Notes: generated from the letters alone by a model not told the origin. 64,000 nucleotides of DNA from Bacteroidota bacterium (GCA_013697245.1 JACCXH010000001.1:124001-188000), one strand, 5' to 3'; positions 1 through 10,042 are shown, counted from the stretch's first letter. Numbers and translations: made by a program.

Positions 1-1
1 C

Positions 2-1411
2 ATAACCATTGGTCATAGTAAAATTCCTTATTCTAATGTTTCTTTCAAAGGGCTTATTGTAAGTCTTGACTCAAGCAGAACACAAGGAAATACAGAGAAA
101 GCAAAAATTATTTTTACAGATGTAAAGGGAAATCTTTATGATTTTCCATTTACAGCATCTATTACTGTTTCTAATTTTGATCATCCTTACATTAACATTA
201 ACTCCAAATTATTTATTACAGCTTCTAAAATTAATTTTAAGCCTGGCGAAGACCTTATTTTAAAGGGAAACTGCGTTGCCAGTGTTAAATACGAAGGGCC
301 AACAAATAAATTAAATAAAAAAGAATTTTTGGATGCGCCCATGATATTAAACGCAGGTTTATTCTTTAATGCTTTAAGTTACCAGGAAAAAGGTAAACCT
401 TATGTATACACTGTAAATGGCAATGCCAACATTTTTAATAAGGACCTACAATGCGAGAACTTATATTTAACTACCGACGCCGGTAATGTTATTTTACAAG
501 GTAACATTAAAGATTTTACAAATTATGCCCTTGGCTTTAGTAATGGGTTTAAAACAACACTCACTGCAAGGTCAGAAAGCTTTAATTTAAATCCCTATCT
601 AACCACCAAAAAGTCAGAAAAAAGTAAGGAAGCAACAACAAAGGCTGTAAAAAAAACCATAAAAGAAGAGCAGAGCAATTTTGATTTTAATGTTTCTTTA
701 TTTGCAAAAAAACTGTTTATTCGTAATGTAAAGGCTACAAACGCAAGCATTAATCTTTCATATAAAAACCAATTATTGGATGTTAAGTCTTTAAACATGA
801 ATGCGTGCGACGGCAAATTAGCTGCGAAAGGCACAGTATATGACCTTAATAAAATTACCGCTGAAGTAAAAATTGAAGGAATGGACGTGAATAAATTATT
901 TAAAGAATTCGAAAATTTTGGCCAAAAAGCAATAACCAGTGAGCAATTACAAGGCAATATTTTTATTGACGCAAATTTTAATACCGAACTGGACAATAAT
1001 ATGGAAGTAATAGGCAGCTCAATGGATGGGAAGATAAAAGTAAAATTAACGGATGGGCACTTGCTAAATTTCGAACCAATACAAAATATATCAGATTACG
1101 TTTTCCGTAACAGGGATTTTAAAGACGTGTCGTTTAGTGAAATTAATGAAACATGCACCATTAAAGGTTTTGAAATGCTGATACATGAAATGGAGATAGG
1201 CTCGAACGTTTTAAATTTATTTGTGAGCGGCAATTATAATTTTAAAGACAACTCAAATATTAATATCCTGGTACCGTGGAGTAATTTAAAAAAGCGCGGT
1301 AAAAATTTTATTCCAAAAAATAGCGGGCAAACAGCCGAAAACTCTAAAGGATTAAAACTTAATTATTCCGGTCCGCCAAAAAAATTAAAATTAAGTTTGG
1401 GGTATAAATAA
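2..1411 (+). CDS. AsmA-like family protein, C-terminal part (5' end outside window)
   Basis: The frame is open from base 2 with no stop, so this is the last 469 codons of a longer gene; the TTG at 329 and ATG at 341 are internal, not real starts. The product resembles the C-terminal region of AsmA/TamB-like envelope proteins: many short beta-strand-like segments, a low-complexity Lys/Thr/Ser stretch near bases 600-680, and a C-terminal part with the usual pattern (G-x-I-K-V-x-L-x-D-G-x-L-x-x-F near 1030-1070; L-x-V-x-G-x-Y near 1215). Such proteins are periplasmic, anchored in the inner membrane, and linked to lipid transport or outer-membrane homeostasis; the specific substrate cannot be told. 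Its stop abuts the stop of the opposing phosphatase gene with no intervening base. Confidence 0.72.
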   Translation: MTIGHSKIPYSNVSFKGLIVSLDSSRTQGNTEKAKIIFTDVKGNLYDFPFTASITVSNFDHPYININSKLFITASKINFKPGEDLILKGNCVASVKYEGPTNKLNKKEFLDAPMILNAGLFFNALSYQEKGKPYVYTVNGNANIFNKDLQCENLYLTTDAGNVILQGNIKDFTNYALGFSNGFKTTLTARSESFNLNPYLTTKKSEKSKEATTKAVKKTIKEEQSNFDFNVSLFAKKLFIRNVKATNASINLSYKNQLLDVKSLNMNACDGKLAAKGTVYDLNKITAEVKIEGMDVNKLFKEFENFGQKAITSEQLQGNIFIDANFNTELDNNMEVIGSSMDGKIKVKLTDGHLLNFEPIQNISDYVFRNRDFKDVSFSEINETCTIKGFEMLIHEMEIGSNVLNLFVSGNYNFKDNSNINILVPWSNLKKRGKNFIPKNSGQTAENSKGLKLNYSGPPKKLKLSLGYK

Positions 1412-3064
1412 TTATTTGAAGAAATTATTCAGCGGCTCGGCAACGGTTGAGTTAGGCTGATTGATCTTTAATAATTCACAAATGGTTGGCGCAATTTGCG
1501 TAATTGAAATGTAATTATAAGAAACACCTTTTTTTATACCGTTACCATAAAATAAAATTGGGATATGTGTATCGTAATTATAACCGGCACCATGCGTAGT
1601 GCCTTTTTCAGCATTGTTCATCCATGCTGGGGCAAACGAAAAACAAATATTGCCGCTTAGTTTATGATTATAACCGTTTTGTAAAAGTGACCGAAGATCA
1701 TTTTTCTCGAAAGATTCATTTTTCATAACTTTTGATGGATAAGCTTCAGCAATTCCATTTATGGTAATTAAAAATTCAGCCAGATTATCTTCTACTTCGT
1801 CTTTATTTAATTTTAAAGCCGCTAGTTTTTTTTCATTAATATAAACCTGTTCATTAATAACATGCGCTAAAAGCAAACTGTCGCCATAAGTAGTTTGAAG
1901 ATATGTTTTTAATTTTTTAATTACCTTCTCTTCTTTTAAATAACCTGCAGGAATCTTATTGTCAAGTAAGTGGTTTGGCACATCAGCTCCACCATGATCG
2001 GCAGTTAAAAAAACAGTGTAATTGTTTTTTCCTACTTCTTTATCTAATGCATTAAATAACTCTTCAAGATCTTTATCTAATCTTAAATAAACATCTTCAA
2101 TTTCTATAGACCTTGGGCCATAGGCATGCGCTACAATATCCGTACTTGAAAAACTTATACAGAAAAGATCGGTTTCATTATCTTTTCCAAGCTGTTCCTG
2201 TTTTATACATTCAATGGCAATATCTTTTGTGATTGAATTGCCATAAGGTGTTGCTTTTATAACACCAAATTTATTTTTAGCAAGTAATTGTTTATAGTCG
2301 TAAGGAAAAATTGCTTTCTCTTTTTTGGTTGGTGCCGTTTCATAATTATTTTCATCTGCGATAGAATTGCTGTAAGTTGCAATTGGATATAAAGTTGCCC
2401 AACCTTGTTCTAAGTATGTTTTCGCTGATTTTTTAGAATTAAAGTTTATTAACCATTGTGGTAATTCTTTGATGTACCAGGTAGAAGAAATAAAATTCCC
2501 CGTCGAATCATCAAACCAAAAAGCAGCGTTGGCCGCATGTCCTGCAGGAAGAATAGAGCTTCTGTCTTTTAACGCCACGCTAAATACTTTCCCTTTTTGA
2601 TTAGAACTCATTTTTAATTCGTCACCAATGGTAGAGCTCAATTGATTTTTTGGAGACATTAATCCACTTCGGCTTGCTGAGCCAACTGTTTTTACAAGTG
2701 TATCCTCACAGCAATAAACATGAGAAGAGGAACTCTTATCAAACCACTCATTGGCAATGATACCATGTGTTCTTGGCGTTGCGCCGGTATAGATACTAGA
2801 ATGGCCCGGTCCGGTATACGTTGGAATATAATTGTAGTGCGCGTCTTTAAAATAAAAACCATCGTTCACCAACCTTTTAAACCCACCGGCACTGTATCTA
2901 TCCCAATAACGATAAATGTAATCGTTTCGCATTTGATCAACCACAATTCCAACCACTAGTTTTGGCTTTGTATTGGCGGTTACCGATTTTGTGGTTTGTG
3001 AAAATAACGTTGAGGTTTTTGAGAGAAATGCAAAAAAAGCAAAAAGAAATAAAATGTTTTTCAT
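1412..3064 (-). CDS. PafA-like alkaline phosphatase (type I phosphodiesterase/AP superfamily)
   Basis: A 550-residue exported phosphatase of the alkaline phosphatase superfamily, with an N-terminal signal peptide (cleavage probably after the FSQ near residue 23). Metal-ligand motifs are in order: VVDQMR (Asp43), STDIVAH, TADHGG, and TTHGAGY near the C-terminus. The nucleophile is Thr84 in PTYTGPGH, followed by Asn105, and a K-D-R pair (Lys166, Arg168) at the spacing seen in the PafA monoesterases of Flavobacteria, which favours phosphate monoester hydrolysis over a diesterase. I chose ATG 3064 because the ORF's first codon at 3070 is a TTG and ATG 3064 follows the upstream stop by two bases. 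It is the last gene of the leftward unit that starts at deoC. Confidence 0.88.
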   Translation of the reverse strand: MKNILFLFAFFAFLSKTSTLFSQTTKSVTANTKPKLVVGIVVDQMRNDYIYRYWDRYSAGGFKRLVNDGFYFKDAHYNYIPTYTGPGHSSIYTGATPRTHGIIANEWFDKSSSSHVYCCEDTLVKTVGSASRSGLMSPKNQLSSTIGDELKMSSNQKGKVFSVALKDRSSILPAGHAANAAFWFDDSTGNFISSTWYIKELPQWLINFNSKKSAKTYLEQGWATLYPIATYSNSIADENNYETAPTKKEKAIFPYDYKQLLAKNKFGVIKATPYGNSITKDIAIECIKQEQLGKDNETDLFCISFSSTDIVAHAYGPRSIEIEDVYLRLDKDLEELFNALDKEVGKNNYTVFLTADHGGADVPNHLLDNKIPAGYLKEEKVIKKLKTYLQTTYGDSLLLAHVINEQVYINEKKLAALKLNKDEVEDNLAEFLITINGIAEAYPSKVMKNESFEKNDLRSLLQNGYNHKLSGNICFSFAPAWMNNAEKGTTHGAGYNYDTHIPILFYGNGIKKGVSYNYISITQIAPTICELLKINQPNSTVAEPLNNFFK

Positions 3065-3066
3065 TA

Positions 3067-4953
3067 TCAATCTAATTTTTGAAATATAGAATTGTTGCTT
3101 TTAAATTCAGGAACCAGGTCCTTCATACGCTGCACAATTAATTCGTTGTTTTGTGTGTTAAATAGTTTTATGAGCTCTTCAATAATGACTTTTACTTCTT
3201 CGTAATCGTATTCTCTTACTTTACCAATTAAGATCTGGTTATGATGTGTTGGTAAAGTATTTTCATTGTCGGCCAATAATTCTTCAAATAATTTTTCACC
3301 GGGCCTTAATCCAGTATAAACAATTTTAATGTCTCTGTTCTCTTTAAGCCCAGAGAGCAAGATCATTTTTCTTGCAAGATCAACTATCTTAACAGAGTTG
3401 CCCATATTAAACACAAAGATCTCGCCACCTTTACCAATGCTTCCCGCTTCAAGTACTAACTGACTGGCTTCCGGAATGGTCATAAAGTAACGGGTAATGT
3501 CAGGGTGTGTAATGGTGATTGGGCCACCAGCTTCTATTTGTTTTTTAAATCGTGGAATTACCGAACCGTTAGAGCCAAGTACATTTCCAAAACGGGTGGT
3601 AATAAATTTGGTTTTTGATTTTTTGCCTAAACTCTGAATATAAATTTCTGAAATACGTTTACTGGCACCCATAACATTTGTTGGGTTAACAGCTTTATCT
3701 GTACTAACAAAAACAAACCGTTCAACGGCGAATTCATTGGCAAGATCTGCTGTGTTTTTTGTACCTAAAATATTTGTATAGATCGATTCAGAAGGGTTGT
3801 TCTCCATCATTGGCACATGCTTATATGCTGCAGCATGAAAAACGATCTGAGGCTTGAACGAATTAAAAACATGTCTCATACGTTCTGTGTTCCTAACATC
3901 GGCCATTACCACTTCAAAAGATGTATTCTTAAATTTTTCGGCAAACTCCAGATCAAGTTCATGTAAAGGGCTCTCGGCCTGATCTAATAAATATATTTTT
4001 TTTGGCGAGTAGTTCGCGCATTGCCTTGCCAATTCACTTCCAATACTTCCGGCAGCACCGGTAATTAAAATTATTTTATTTTTAAGTTGCAGATTAATAA
4101 GATCATCATCTAATTTTATGGGATCGCGTTCTAAAAGATCTTCAATTCTAATACTTTTAATTTGATTAAAACTTAATTCTCCATTTATCCAACTTGTAAC
4201 CGGCGGAACAGTTAAAACTCTTATATTATTGTCTAAGCAAATATCGGTGATCTCGTTTTTCTTTTTAGGCGAGATCTTTTGAATGGAAATAATTACTAAT
4301 TCTATTTCGTTCTCTTTTATCAATTCAGCAAGCTTACTTTGGGGATAGACAAAGATGCCTTCAAGACTTCTGCCTAATTTTTCTTCATCGTCATCAATAA
4401 AAGCAACCACTTTATATTTTATGGCAGCGTCTCTATCTAATGTCCGTTTGGTAATAATTCCCGCTTCCCCGGCGCCATAAATAATCACATGCATTTTTTC
4501 TTTTGTAGGATTTTTGATCTCAAAGTACAATGCCTTCACCGCAAGTCGAGAGCTTATCATTATAAATAAAGTTACCAGGCCATCAATAATGATAATGGAG
4601 TTGGGAATAAAATAATATCCTAGAACAAAATTTAAAGAAATAATATTTAAAATAAAAAGTAAAGAACTACCGGCAAGGATCACTAAAAATATCCTGGTGG
4701 TATCGCGTGTACTGGTATATCTTACAACGCCTTTATAAGTTTTAGAAATAAAAAAAGAAATAAAACGAATACTTAAAACGATCAAAAAATCAAACGGCAA
4801 ATTTTCTTTATCTATTACCGACATAATAGAGTCGAAATAGAAACGAATAAAAAATGCAAGAGATAAAGCAAAGGCACAAACAAAAGTGTCAATAAAAAGT
4901 ATTGACCAACGGGGTAAATTATATTGCCAAAACAGCTTAAATAATCTGTACAT
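3067..4953 (-). CDS. FlaA1/CapD-type nucleotide-sugar 4,6-dehydratase/epimerase
   Basis: A 628-residue membrane-anchored protein of the large SDR class that includes WbpM, PglF and CapD, which convert UDP-GlcNAc-type sugars at the start of capsule, O-antigen or protein-glycan synthesis. Four hydrophobic segments fill residues 12-145, followed by a first Rossmann fold (GAGEAG near 160) and a second, catalytic one (TGAAGSIGSE at 298-307). The usual YxxxK is replaced by the Met/Lys form (PTNVMGASKR), characteristic of this long subfamily. A single gene without other sugar-modifying enzymes next to it means the final sugar cannot be predicted. It lies two bases upstream of the phosphatase and 18 bases after an exported unknown. 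Confidence 0.9.
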   Translation of the reverse strand: MYRLFKLFWQYNLPRWSILFIDTFVCAFALSLAFFIRFYFDSIMSVIDKENLPFDFLIVLSIRFISFFISKTYKGVVRYTSTRDTTRIFLVILAGSSLLFILNIISLNFVLGYYFIPNSIIIIDGLVTLFIMISSRLAVKALYFEIKNPTKEKMHVIIYGAGEAGIITKRTLDRDAAIKYKVVAFIDDDEEKLGRSLEGIFVYPQSKLAELIKENEIELVIISIQKISPKKKNEITDICLDNNIRVLTVPPVTSWINGELSFNQIKSIRIEDLLERDPIKLDDDLINLQLKNKIILITGAAGSIGSELARQCANYSPKKIYLLDQAESPLHELDLEFAEKFKNTSFEVVMADVRNTERMRHVFNSFKPQIVFHAAAYKHVPMMENNPSESIYTNILGTKNTADLANEFAVERFVFVSTDKAVNPTNVMGASKRISEIYIQSLGKKSKTKFITTRFGNVLGSNGSVIPRFKKQIEAGGPITITHPDITRYFMTIPEASQLVLEAGSIGKGGEIFVFNMGNSVKIVDLARKMILLSGLKENRDIKIVYTGLRPGEKLFEELLADNENTLPTHHNQILIGKVREYDYEEVKVIIEELIKLFNTQNNELIVQRMKDLVPEFKSNNSIFQKLD

Positions 4954-4971
4954 AAGGTAGCTTAAATTTAC

Positions 4972-5682
4972 TTATTTTTTTTGAGCTTGCGTTGTAGAAG
5001 TTGGGGTGGTTTTTGGAACAGAAGTAGTACCGGTTTTAGTTGCTTCTATGGGAGGTACTAATTTTAAAACGGGCTTAAAAGGCTTATCAGAAGCCACAAT
5101 TTCGCAGGAGGTGCAAATTTCTTTCCATTTTAATTCCATTTTGCAGGAAGTTGGCTGCACGTATATTTTTTTCATAGTGCTGTCGGGCATCATAAATTCC
5201 ATATCGGTTGCCATTGTTTTTGGGCCGTCAAATGCAAAAGGCTCTTTAAAATAATCCTCTAAGTGAATGTCTTTAATATGAACCTTTTTATTAAAAAGCA
5301 TAGTATAAAGCTCAAAAATGGCTCTTGAGATTTGTATAAAAATTAGATTTTTTTCGTTGTCGTAGGTAATTTTAACGTTGCCAACCACTTTCGTTTTATA
5401 GTCAAATGGACCAACATTTACCAAAGCATCGCAGGTAAAATCGCTGCTATCCGGACGGATATTTATTTTTGGGTTTTGCACCGTCCAATGATATTTTCCG
5501 GTTATTAGCAATACCTCGTAATCATTTGTTCCTTTAATATCTCCAATAGCGGCAATTATTTTATTTATTGCTTCTTCATGTAATACAACAGAAAAATCAT
5601 TGATAACGTTCTTCTGATTTTGAGCGAAGGAGATGGTATAAAATAAAACAAAAAATAGAATAATAAAAGATCTGTTCATCAT
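4972..5682 (-). CDS. Exported protein of unknown function
   Basis: 236 residues with a clear signal peptide (hydrophobic stretch ending in SFAQ). The mature part is a mixed alpha/beta domain with no catalytic motif I recognise, four Cys (including a CTSC pair near residue 190) and a Thr/Pro/Ser-rich C-terminal tail of about 30 residues. There are two adjacent start codons (5682 and 5679). Spacing to both neighbours is under 20 bases, so it is probably co-transcribed with the glycosyltransferases and the dehydratase, and a role at the cell envelope is plausible but unproven. Confidence 0.75.
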   Translation of the reverse strand: MMNRSFIILFFVLFYTISFAQNQKNVINDFSVVLHEEAINKIIAAIGDIKGTNDYEVLLITGKYHWTVQNPKINIRPDSSDFTCDALVNVGPFDYKTKVVGNVKITYDNEKNLIFIQISRAIFELYTMLFNKKVHIKDIHLEDYFKEPFAFDGPKTMATDMEFMMPDSTMKKIYVQPTSCKMELKWKEICTSCEIVASDKPFKPVLKLVPPIEATKTGTTSVPKTTPTSTTQAQKK

Positions 5683-5700
5683 TATAACAAATGTAATAAA

Positions 5701-7080
5701 TTAATATTCATCAATTCCTTGTTTGGCTTTATCTTCATCTGGGTGTTTTAAAAATTGTTCTCTTTCTGGATTTTTTGTGAGCCTTAAAAAGGCATCAAAG
5801 TATGCGTCCCTGGTCATGCTATCAAAATGTATCGTATTCCACTTTGCCTGCATGGTTTGAAATATATTTAAAAGAAGGAACAGAACCATTAACGTGTAAA
5901 CAACAGATCTTTTAAATATGCCCAAGCTTTGAACGTGTGCAACAAATGCTGCAAAGGGTAGAGCAAGTAACGGATAAATATCTATTAAAGCCCTCTGTCC
6001 GAATGAACCGCCATACCACCAGCACCACCAAGAAAAAACGACATACAAATAAATAGGTGTAAAAACGATAAGGGCTGTAAAAAATGCTTTAGTTGTTTTT
6101 CGTAAATAGTAAAAACCTATTAAAGAAAAAGCCATAATTGGCGTATAAATTAACCAGCCTTTTCTAAAACTAAATAAGCCATTAATTATATGGGGGTTGT
6201 TAAAATAAAAACGTTCGCCAACATAAGAATTTATAAAATAACTACCGCTTACCCATTTCCAATAAATTAATTGAGGTAGAAAAATAAGTATGCCCAATAA
6301 AACGATAAGAAGGATCTGCCTGTGATTCTCTAGCAATAACTTTATTTTTGCACTTAATTCTTTAATGGAATTAACCTCGTATAAAAAAAATGCAATAAAA
6401 ACCATAATATTTATTGGGCGGATAAGGGTGATCATGCCGCCAAGAACCCCGATCATAAATGCCGACCGGAATGTTTGTGTTTGGTGCCATTTAATGGTGT
6501 AATAAATAAATGCTGAAACAAAAGAAAACGTTGTTGCATGTGACATACCTGCGCCATTGGTTAAATAATAAATAATGTTAGTGCCAAAAACGATCAATAG
6601 GGCTGTGATAAATACTGTTTTATCATTGTAAAATAGTTTTAATACCCGCAGCAAGAATATTAGCCCGATTAAAAAATAAAATAAAGAAGCAAACTGGATT
6701 GCGAAATGATAAGGGTCTGAAAAACCGTTGGCGGGTTCGTTAACCAATTTACAATATACATGAGCTAAACCAAAAAATGGCAAATAAGTAAATGCCATAC
6801 CCATGGTCATTTTGATGACCTTATTTCCATGAACATCTTTATTTGGCCAGTAATAACGCTGTTCGGTCTGTTTATTTAAAGTGTCATTTAAAAAAGAAAG
6901 AGAAAGATCATGTTCGTAAAAAACTGCCGGCAAATAACTGTAATAATTGCCAACATCATAAGAGATAATATTGCCTTTTTGCCAGCGAACAATATTAAAA
7001 TTTACCCAGGTTATTGAGATCAGAGTGATAACAATAATCCAATTGGTATTTAATTTTTTTATTTTTTTAAATAATGACAA
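5701..7080 (-). CDS. Multi-pass membrane protein, probable GT-C glycosyltransferase
   Basis: 459 residues with about ten predicted transmembrane segments, an acidic/aromatic first periplasmic loop (YDVGNYYSYLP near residue 40) and a hydrophilic C-terminal tail. This is the organisation of GT-C (PMT/GT39-like) enzymes, which move sugars from polyprenyl-phosphate carriers on the periplasmic side. The classical DE motif is less clear than in the neighbouring gene, so the activity is tentative. No ATG exists in the N-terminal part; the start is TTG at 7080, nine bases after the preceding gene. It belongs to the same leftward unit as its neighbours. Confidence 0.75.
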   Translation of the reverse strand: MSLFKKIKKLNTNWIIVITLISITWVNFNIVRWQKGNIISYDVGNYYSYLPAVFYEHDLSLSFLNDTLNKQTEQRYYWPNKDVHGNKVIKMTMGMAFTYLPFFGLAHVYCKLVNEPANGFSDPYHFAIQFASLFYFLIGLIFLLRVLKLFYNDKTVFITALLIVFGTNIIYYLTNGAGMSHATTFSFVSAFIYYTIKWHQTQTFRSAFMIGVLGGMITLIRPINIMVFIAFFLYEVNSIKELSAKIKLLLENHRQILLIVLLGILIFLPQLIYWKWVSGSYFINSYVGERFYFNNPHIINGLFSFRKGWLIYTPIMAFSLIGFYYLRKTTKAFFTALIVFTPIYLYVVFSWWCWWYGGSFGQRALIDIYPLLALPFAAFVAHVQSLGIFKRSVVYTLMVLFLLLNIFQTMQAKWNTIHFDSMTRDAYFDAFLRLTKNPEREQFLKHPDEDKAKQGIDEY

Positions 7081-7089
7081 AATACTATT

Positions 7090-8577
7090 TTATTTTTTTA
7101 CCAATTCGTATACCTGATATTTTTCGGATGTTACCATGCCGGTGTTAAATTGCTTAAGACTAATAATATTAAAATCAGGTAAAATATCTCTCATTGAAAC
7201 ACCAAGATTTTCTTTGATATAACTATTATTTAATATTAATATGCAGGTATCATTTGTAATTACGGTACTTATTTTTTCTTTTAATTGATCTTTATTCAAT
7301 ATAAAGGGCCATGTATTCCATTTACAGAAAGAGTTCTTTTCTCCTGTTTCAAGATAAATAATTTTTTTATCTAAATACGCCGAAATTGCCGGGCCTGAAC
7401 TTAAATTTGAAAGATAGATTTCTTTTTGTTCTAATTTATTTTCTTTTAAATAATTTGCTACATTTTTTGCATTTGAAAAGGGTTGTTGCAGATCGGTCAC
7501 AAATAAATAAATGCCCGATAAAATATGTAATACTAAAATCGATAACACAATTGTTTTGTAGGATCCGTTTTCAACTATTTCGCCTGTATACAAGATATTT
7601 TGAAGCCAGAAAGCAAAAATTAGTATCACAAAAATAAATCCGCAATGCCTTGTTGCCACTAATATAGGCGAAAAATAAATGAACAAGCAAATGGCGAGCG
7701 TTGAAAAGTAAAAAAAGAAAAGCGCGATCTTTTCTTTTTTGAATATAAAAAAAGGAATGAGCGCGAAAATAAAGGAAAGTACAGTTGCCAAAATTTTTGA
7801 AAAAGAAACCATTAAATTGGTATTCCAGATCTTGGCAACAGTAAAGTCTGGAATGGGTAAAAAACCTTTTAAATAAACAGAGAAGGCCTTGCCAATGCGC
7901 TTAAAACTTAAATAATGATCTGTATCAAATTTGAACAGAAAATGATCAGCCGGAACTTTTAATGAAAAAAGAATTAGGGCAGTGATCAAAATAATACCTG
8001 CGTAAAGATATTTTAACTTCGAGTTTTTATTTTGTAAGATCAAAATTAAACACAAGGCTACCACAACAATAATAGAGTAGATGTGCGTTAACGATAAAAG
8101 CAATAAATAAAGCGACAGTAATAAATGGTTTTTTGCCGGTTTATTTAATTGTACAAAAACAAGTGTAAGAAATAAAACACTAATGGCATAATTCCTGCTG
8201 ATGACATGATATTCGTAAATAAAAAAATAGCCAAACACGATCAAAACAGAGATCAATTTTTTGAAAGGCGCGTGTTTTAAAAATAAAAATACCGTGGCAG
8301 ACATGATAATAACATTTAGCAACTGCATATAAAATACCGATGCGCTAAAACGAGTCAGCAAGAATAATAAACCATCCCAAAGCAGGGGATGGCCATCGTA
8401 TGCGGCGTTCCGATACAAGTCGATTAAACCGGAGCTGTCTTTAGCCAATAAAAAATGATGGGCCTCATCTAACCATATTTCGTGGTTAAGAATACCAATG
8501 ATCCCAATAATAAAATGAAGAAATGCTACAACAGCACAAAAAAGAAAGGTGTTAGTTTGTTTTTGAGAAATTATCAA
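7090..8577 (-). CDS. GT39/PMT-like membrane glycosyltransferase
   Basis: 495 residues, about eleven transmembrane segments. The first periplasmic loop carries WLDEAHHFL near residue 35, followed by GHPLLWDGLLF. This Asp-Glu signature is that of GT-C dolichyl/polyprenyl-phosphate-sugar transferases such as PMT and ArnT relatives. The likely job is transfer of a lipid-linked sugar to an envelope glycan or protein; donor and acceptor are unknown. The only usable start is TTG at 8577, four bases after the aldehyde dehydrogenase stop; an ATG overlapping the junction (8583) runs straight into a stop after one codon. It is co-directional with the second GT-C protein downstream. Confidence 0.82.
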   Translation of the reverse strand: MIISQKQTNTFLFCAVVAFLHFIIGIIGILNHEIWLDEAHHFLLAKDSSGLIDLYRNAAYDGHPLLWDGLLFLLTRFSASVFYMQLLNVIIMSATVFLFLKHAPFKKLISVLIVFGYFFIYEYHVISRNYAISVLFLTLVFVQLNKPAKNHLLLSLYLLLLSLTHIYSIIVVVALCLILILQNKNSKLKYLYAGIILITALILFSLKVPADHFLFKFDTDHYLSFKRIGKAFSVYLKGFLPIPDFTVAKIWNTNLMVSFSKILATVLSFIFALIPFFIFKKEKIALFFFYFSTLAICLFIYFSPILVATRHCGFIFVILIFAFWLQNILYTGEIVENGSYKTIVLSILVLHILSGIYLFVTDLQQPFSNAKNVANYLKENKLEQKEIYLSNLSSGPAISAYLDKKIIYLETGEKNSFCKWNTWPFILNKDQLKEKISTVITNDTCILILNNSYIKENLGVSMRDILPDFNIISLKQFNTGMVTSEKYQVYELVKK

Positions 8578-8581
8578 AACA

Positions 8582-10042
8582 TTAAAACTTTAAATATGGC
8601 ATTAAGCCATGTAAGCCGCCCTCTCTTCCAAAGCCACTTTCTTTATATCCGCCAAACGGCGAAGTTGGGTCAAATTTATTATAAGTATTTGCCCAAATAA
8701 CACCGGCTCTTAATTTTGTAGTAAGGTTAAATATTTTAGAACCTTTGTCGGTCCAAACACCGGCGCTTAAGCCATAAGGAATGTTATTTGCTTTTTCTAT
8801 CACTTCTTCAATTGTTCTGAATGTTTGGATGGTTAATACCGGGCCAAATATTTCTTCCTGTACAACGCGGTTACTTTGCGCCGCACCAATAAATAAAGTG
8901 GGCTTACAATAAAAACCTTTTTTAGGAACGGCCGCAGAGGTTTGAAATAATTCTAAACCTTCTTTTACACCTATCTTTAAATATTCGTTTATTTTGTCAA
9001 GTTGCTCTTTGCTATTGATCGCACCAATATCTGTATTCTTATCTAATGGGTCGCCAACTATTAAAGTTTGCATACGTGCTTTTAGTTTTTGAATCACTTC
9101 TTCTGCCACATTTTCCTGCACAAATAAACGTGAGCCCGCGCAACAAACATGGCCCTGGTTAAAAAAGATACCGTTCACAATGCCTTCTACAGCCTGGTTA
9201 ATGGGCGCATCATCAAAAATAATATTGGCCGCTTTTCCGCCTAATTCTAATGTTGCTTTTTTATTGGTGCCTGCAATTGCTTTCTGAATTATTTTTCCAA
9301 CATCAGTACTTCCTGTAAAAGCAATTTTATTTACTAAGGGATGCGCTACCATTGCTGCGCCTGCATCGCCAAAACCGGTTATAATATTTACAACTCCCGG
9401 TGGCAGATCGCATTCCTGTATAATCTCGGCCAACTTTAATGCAGTCAAGGAAGTACTTTCGGCAGGTTTTAAAACTACCGTATTTCCTGTAGCCAATGCC
9501 GGCGCTATTTTCCAGGCTGCCATTAATAAAGGAAAATTCCACGGAATAATTTGTGCGGCAACACCAAGCGATTCGGGTTTCCTGTTTGGAAAAGCATAGT
9601 CCAATTTATCTGCCCAGCCTGCATAATAAAAAAAATGATTGGCAGCTGTTGGCACATCAAAATCACGGCTTTCACGAATTGGTTTGCCGCCATCCATACT
9701 TTCAATAACTCCCAGTTCGCGGGCACGTTCTTGTATTACACGCGCAATTCTAAAAATGTATTTTGCCCTTTCTTTTGCCGGCATTTTTTTCCAGGTTTTA
9801 TCATAAGCTGTTTTTGCAGCTGTTACAGCACTATCAACATCTTTTGCATTTGCTTGTGCAATGGAAGCTATTTTTTCTTCGGTACTAGGATTGACCGTAT
9901 CAAAATATTTTTTGCTATTTGGTTTTACGAATTTTCCATTAATGAAAAGATCGTACTGTGTTTTTAATTTAATATGATCCTTTGCTTCCGGTGCAGGAGC
10001 GTACTTCCAATCAAAACCCGTTGTTATATCTTCAGTTTTCAT
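8582..10042 (-). CDS. NAD(P)-dependent aldehyde dehydrogenase
   Basis: 486 residues, full length for the ALDH superfamily. Visible landmarks: PWNFPLLMAAWKIAPAL, the cofactor loop FTGSTDVG, the general-base Glu in LELGGKAA, the catalytic Cys in GHVCCAGSR, and the C-terminal EEIFGPV and PFGGYKESGFGREGG. It lies 19 bases downstream of deoC, so its substrate may be the acetaldehyde released when 2-deoxyribose 5-phosphate is split, yielding acetate; that is inference from context, since the family's substrates vary widely. Long antisense ORFs over this gene are shadows of its codon pattern. Confidence 0.9.
   Translation of the reverse strand: MKTEDITTGFDWKYAPAPEAKDHIKLKTQYDLFINGKFVKPNSKKYFDTVNPSTEEKIASIAQANAKDVDSAVTAAKTAYDKTWKKMPAKERAKYIFRIARVIQERARELGVIESMDGGKPIRESRDFDVPTAANHFFYYAGWADKLDYAFPNRKPESLGVAAQIIPWNFPLLMAAWKIAPALATGNTVVLKPAESTSLTALKLAEIIQECDLPPGVVNIITGFGDAGAAMVAHPLVNKIAFTGSTDVGKIIQKAIAGTNKKATLELGGKAANIIFDDAPINQAVEGIVNGIFFNQGHVCCAGSRLFVQENVAEEVIQKLKARMQTLIVGDPLDKNTDIGAINSKEQLDKINEYLKIGVKEGLELFQTSAAVPKKGFYCKPTLFIGAAQSNRVVQEEIFGPVLTIQTFRTIEEVIEKANNIPYGLSAGVWTDKGSKIFNLTTKLRAGVIWANTYNKFDPTSPFGGYKESGFGREGGLHGLMPYLKF

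Noticed and set aside
9551-9967. A 138-codon plus-strand ORF inside the aldehyde dehydrogenase gene
   Set aside because: Cys/Phe-rich translation with no family pattern; a shadow of the ALDH reading frame.
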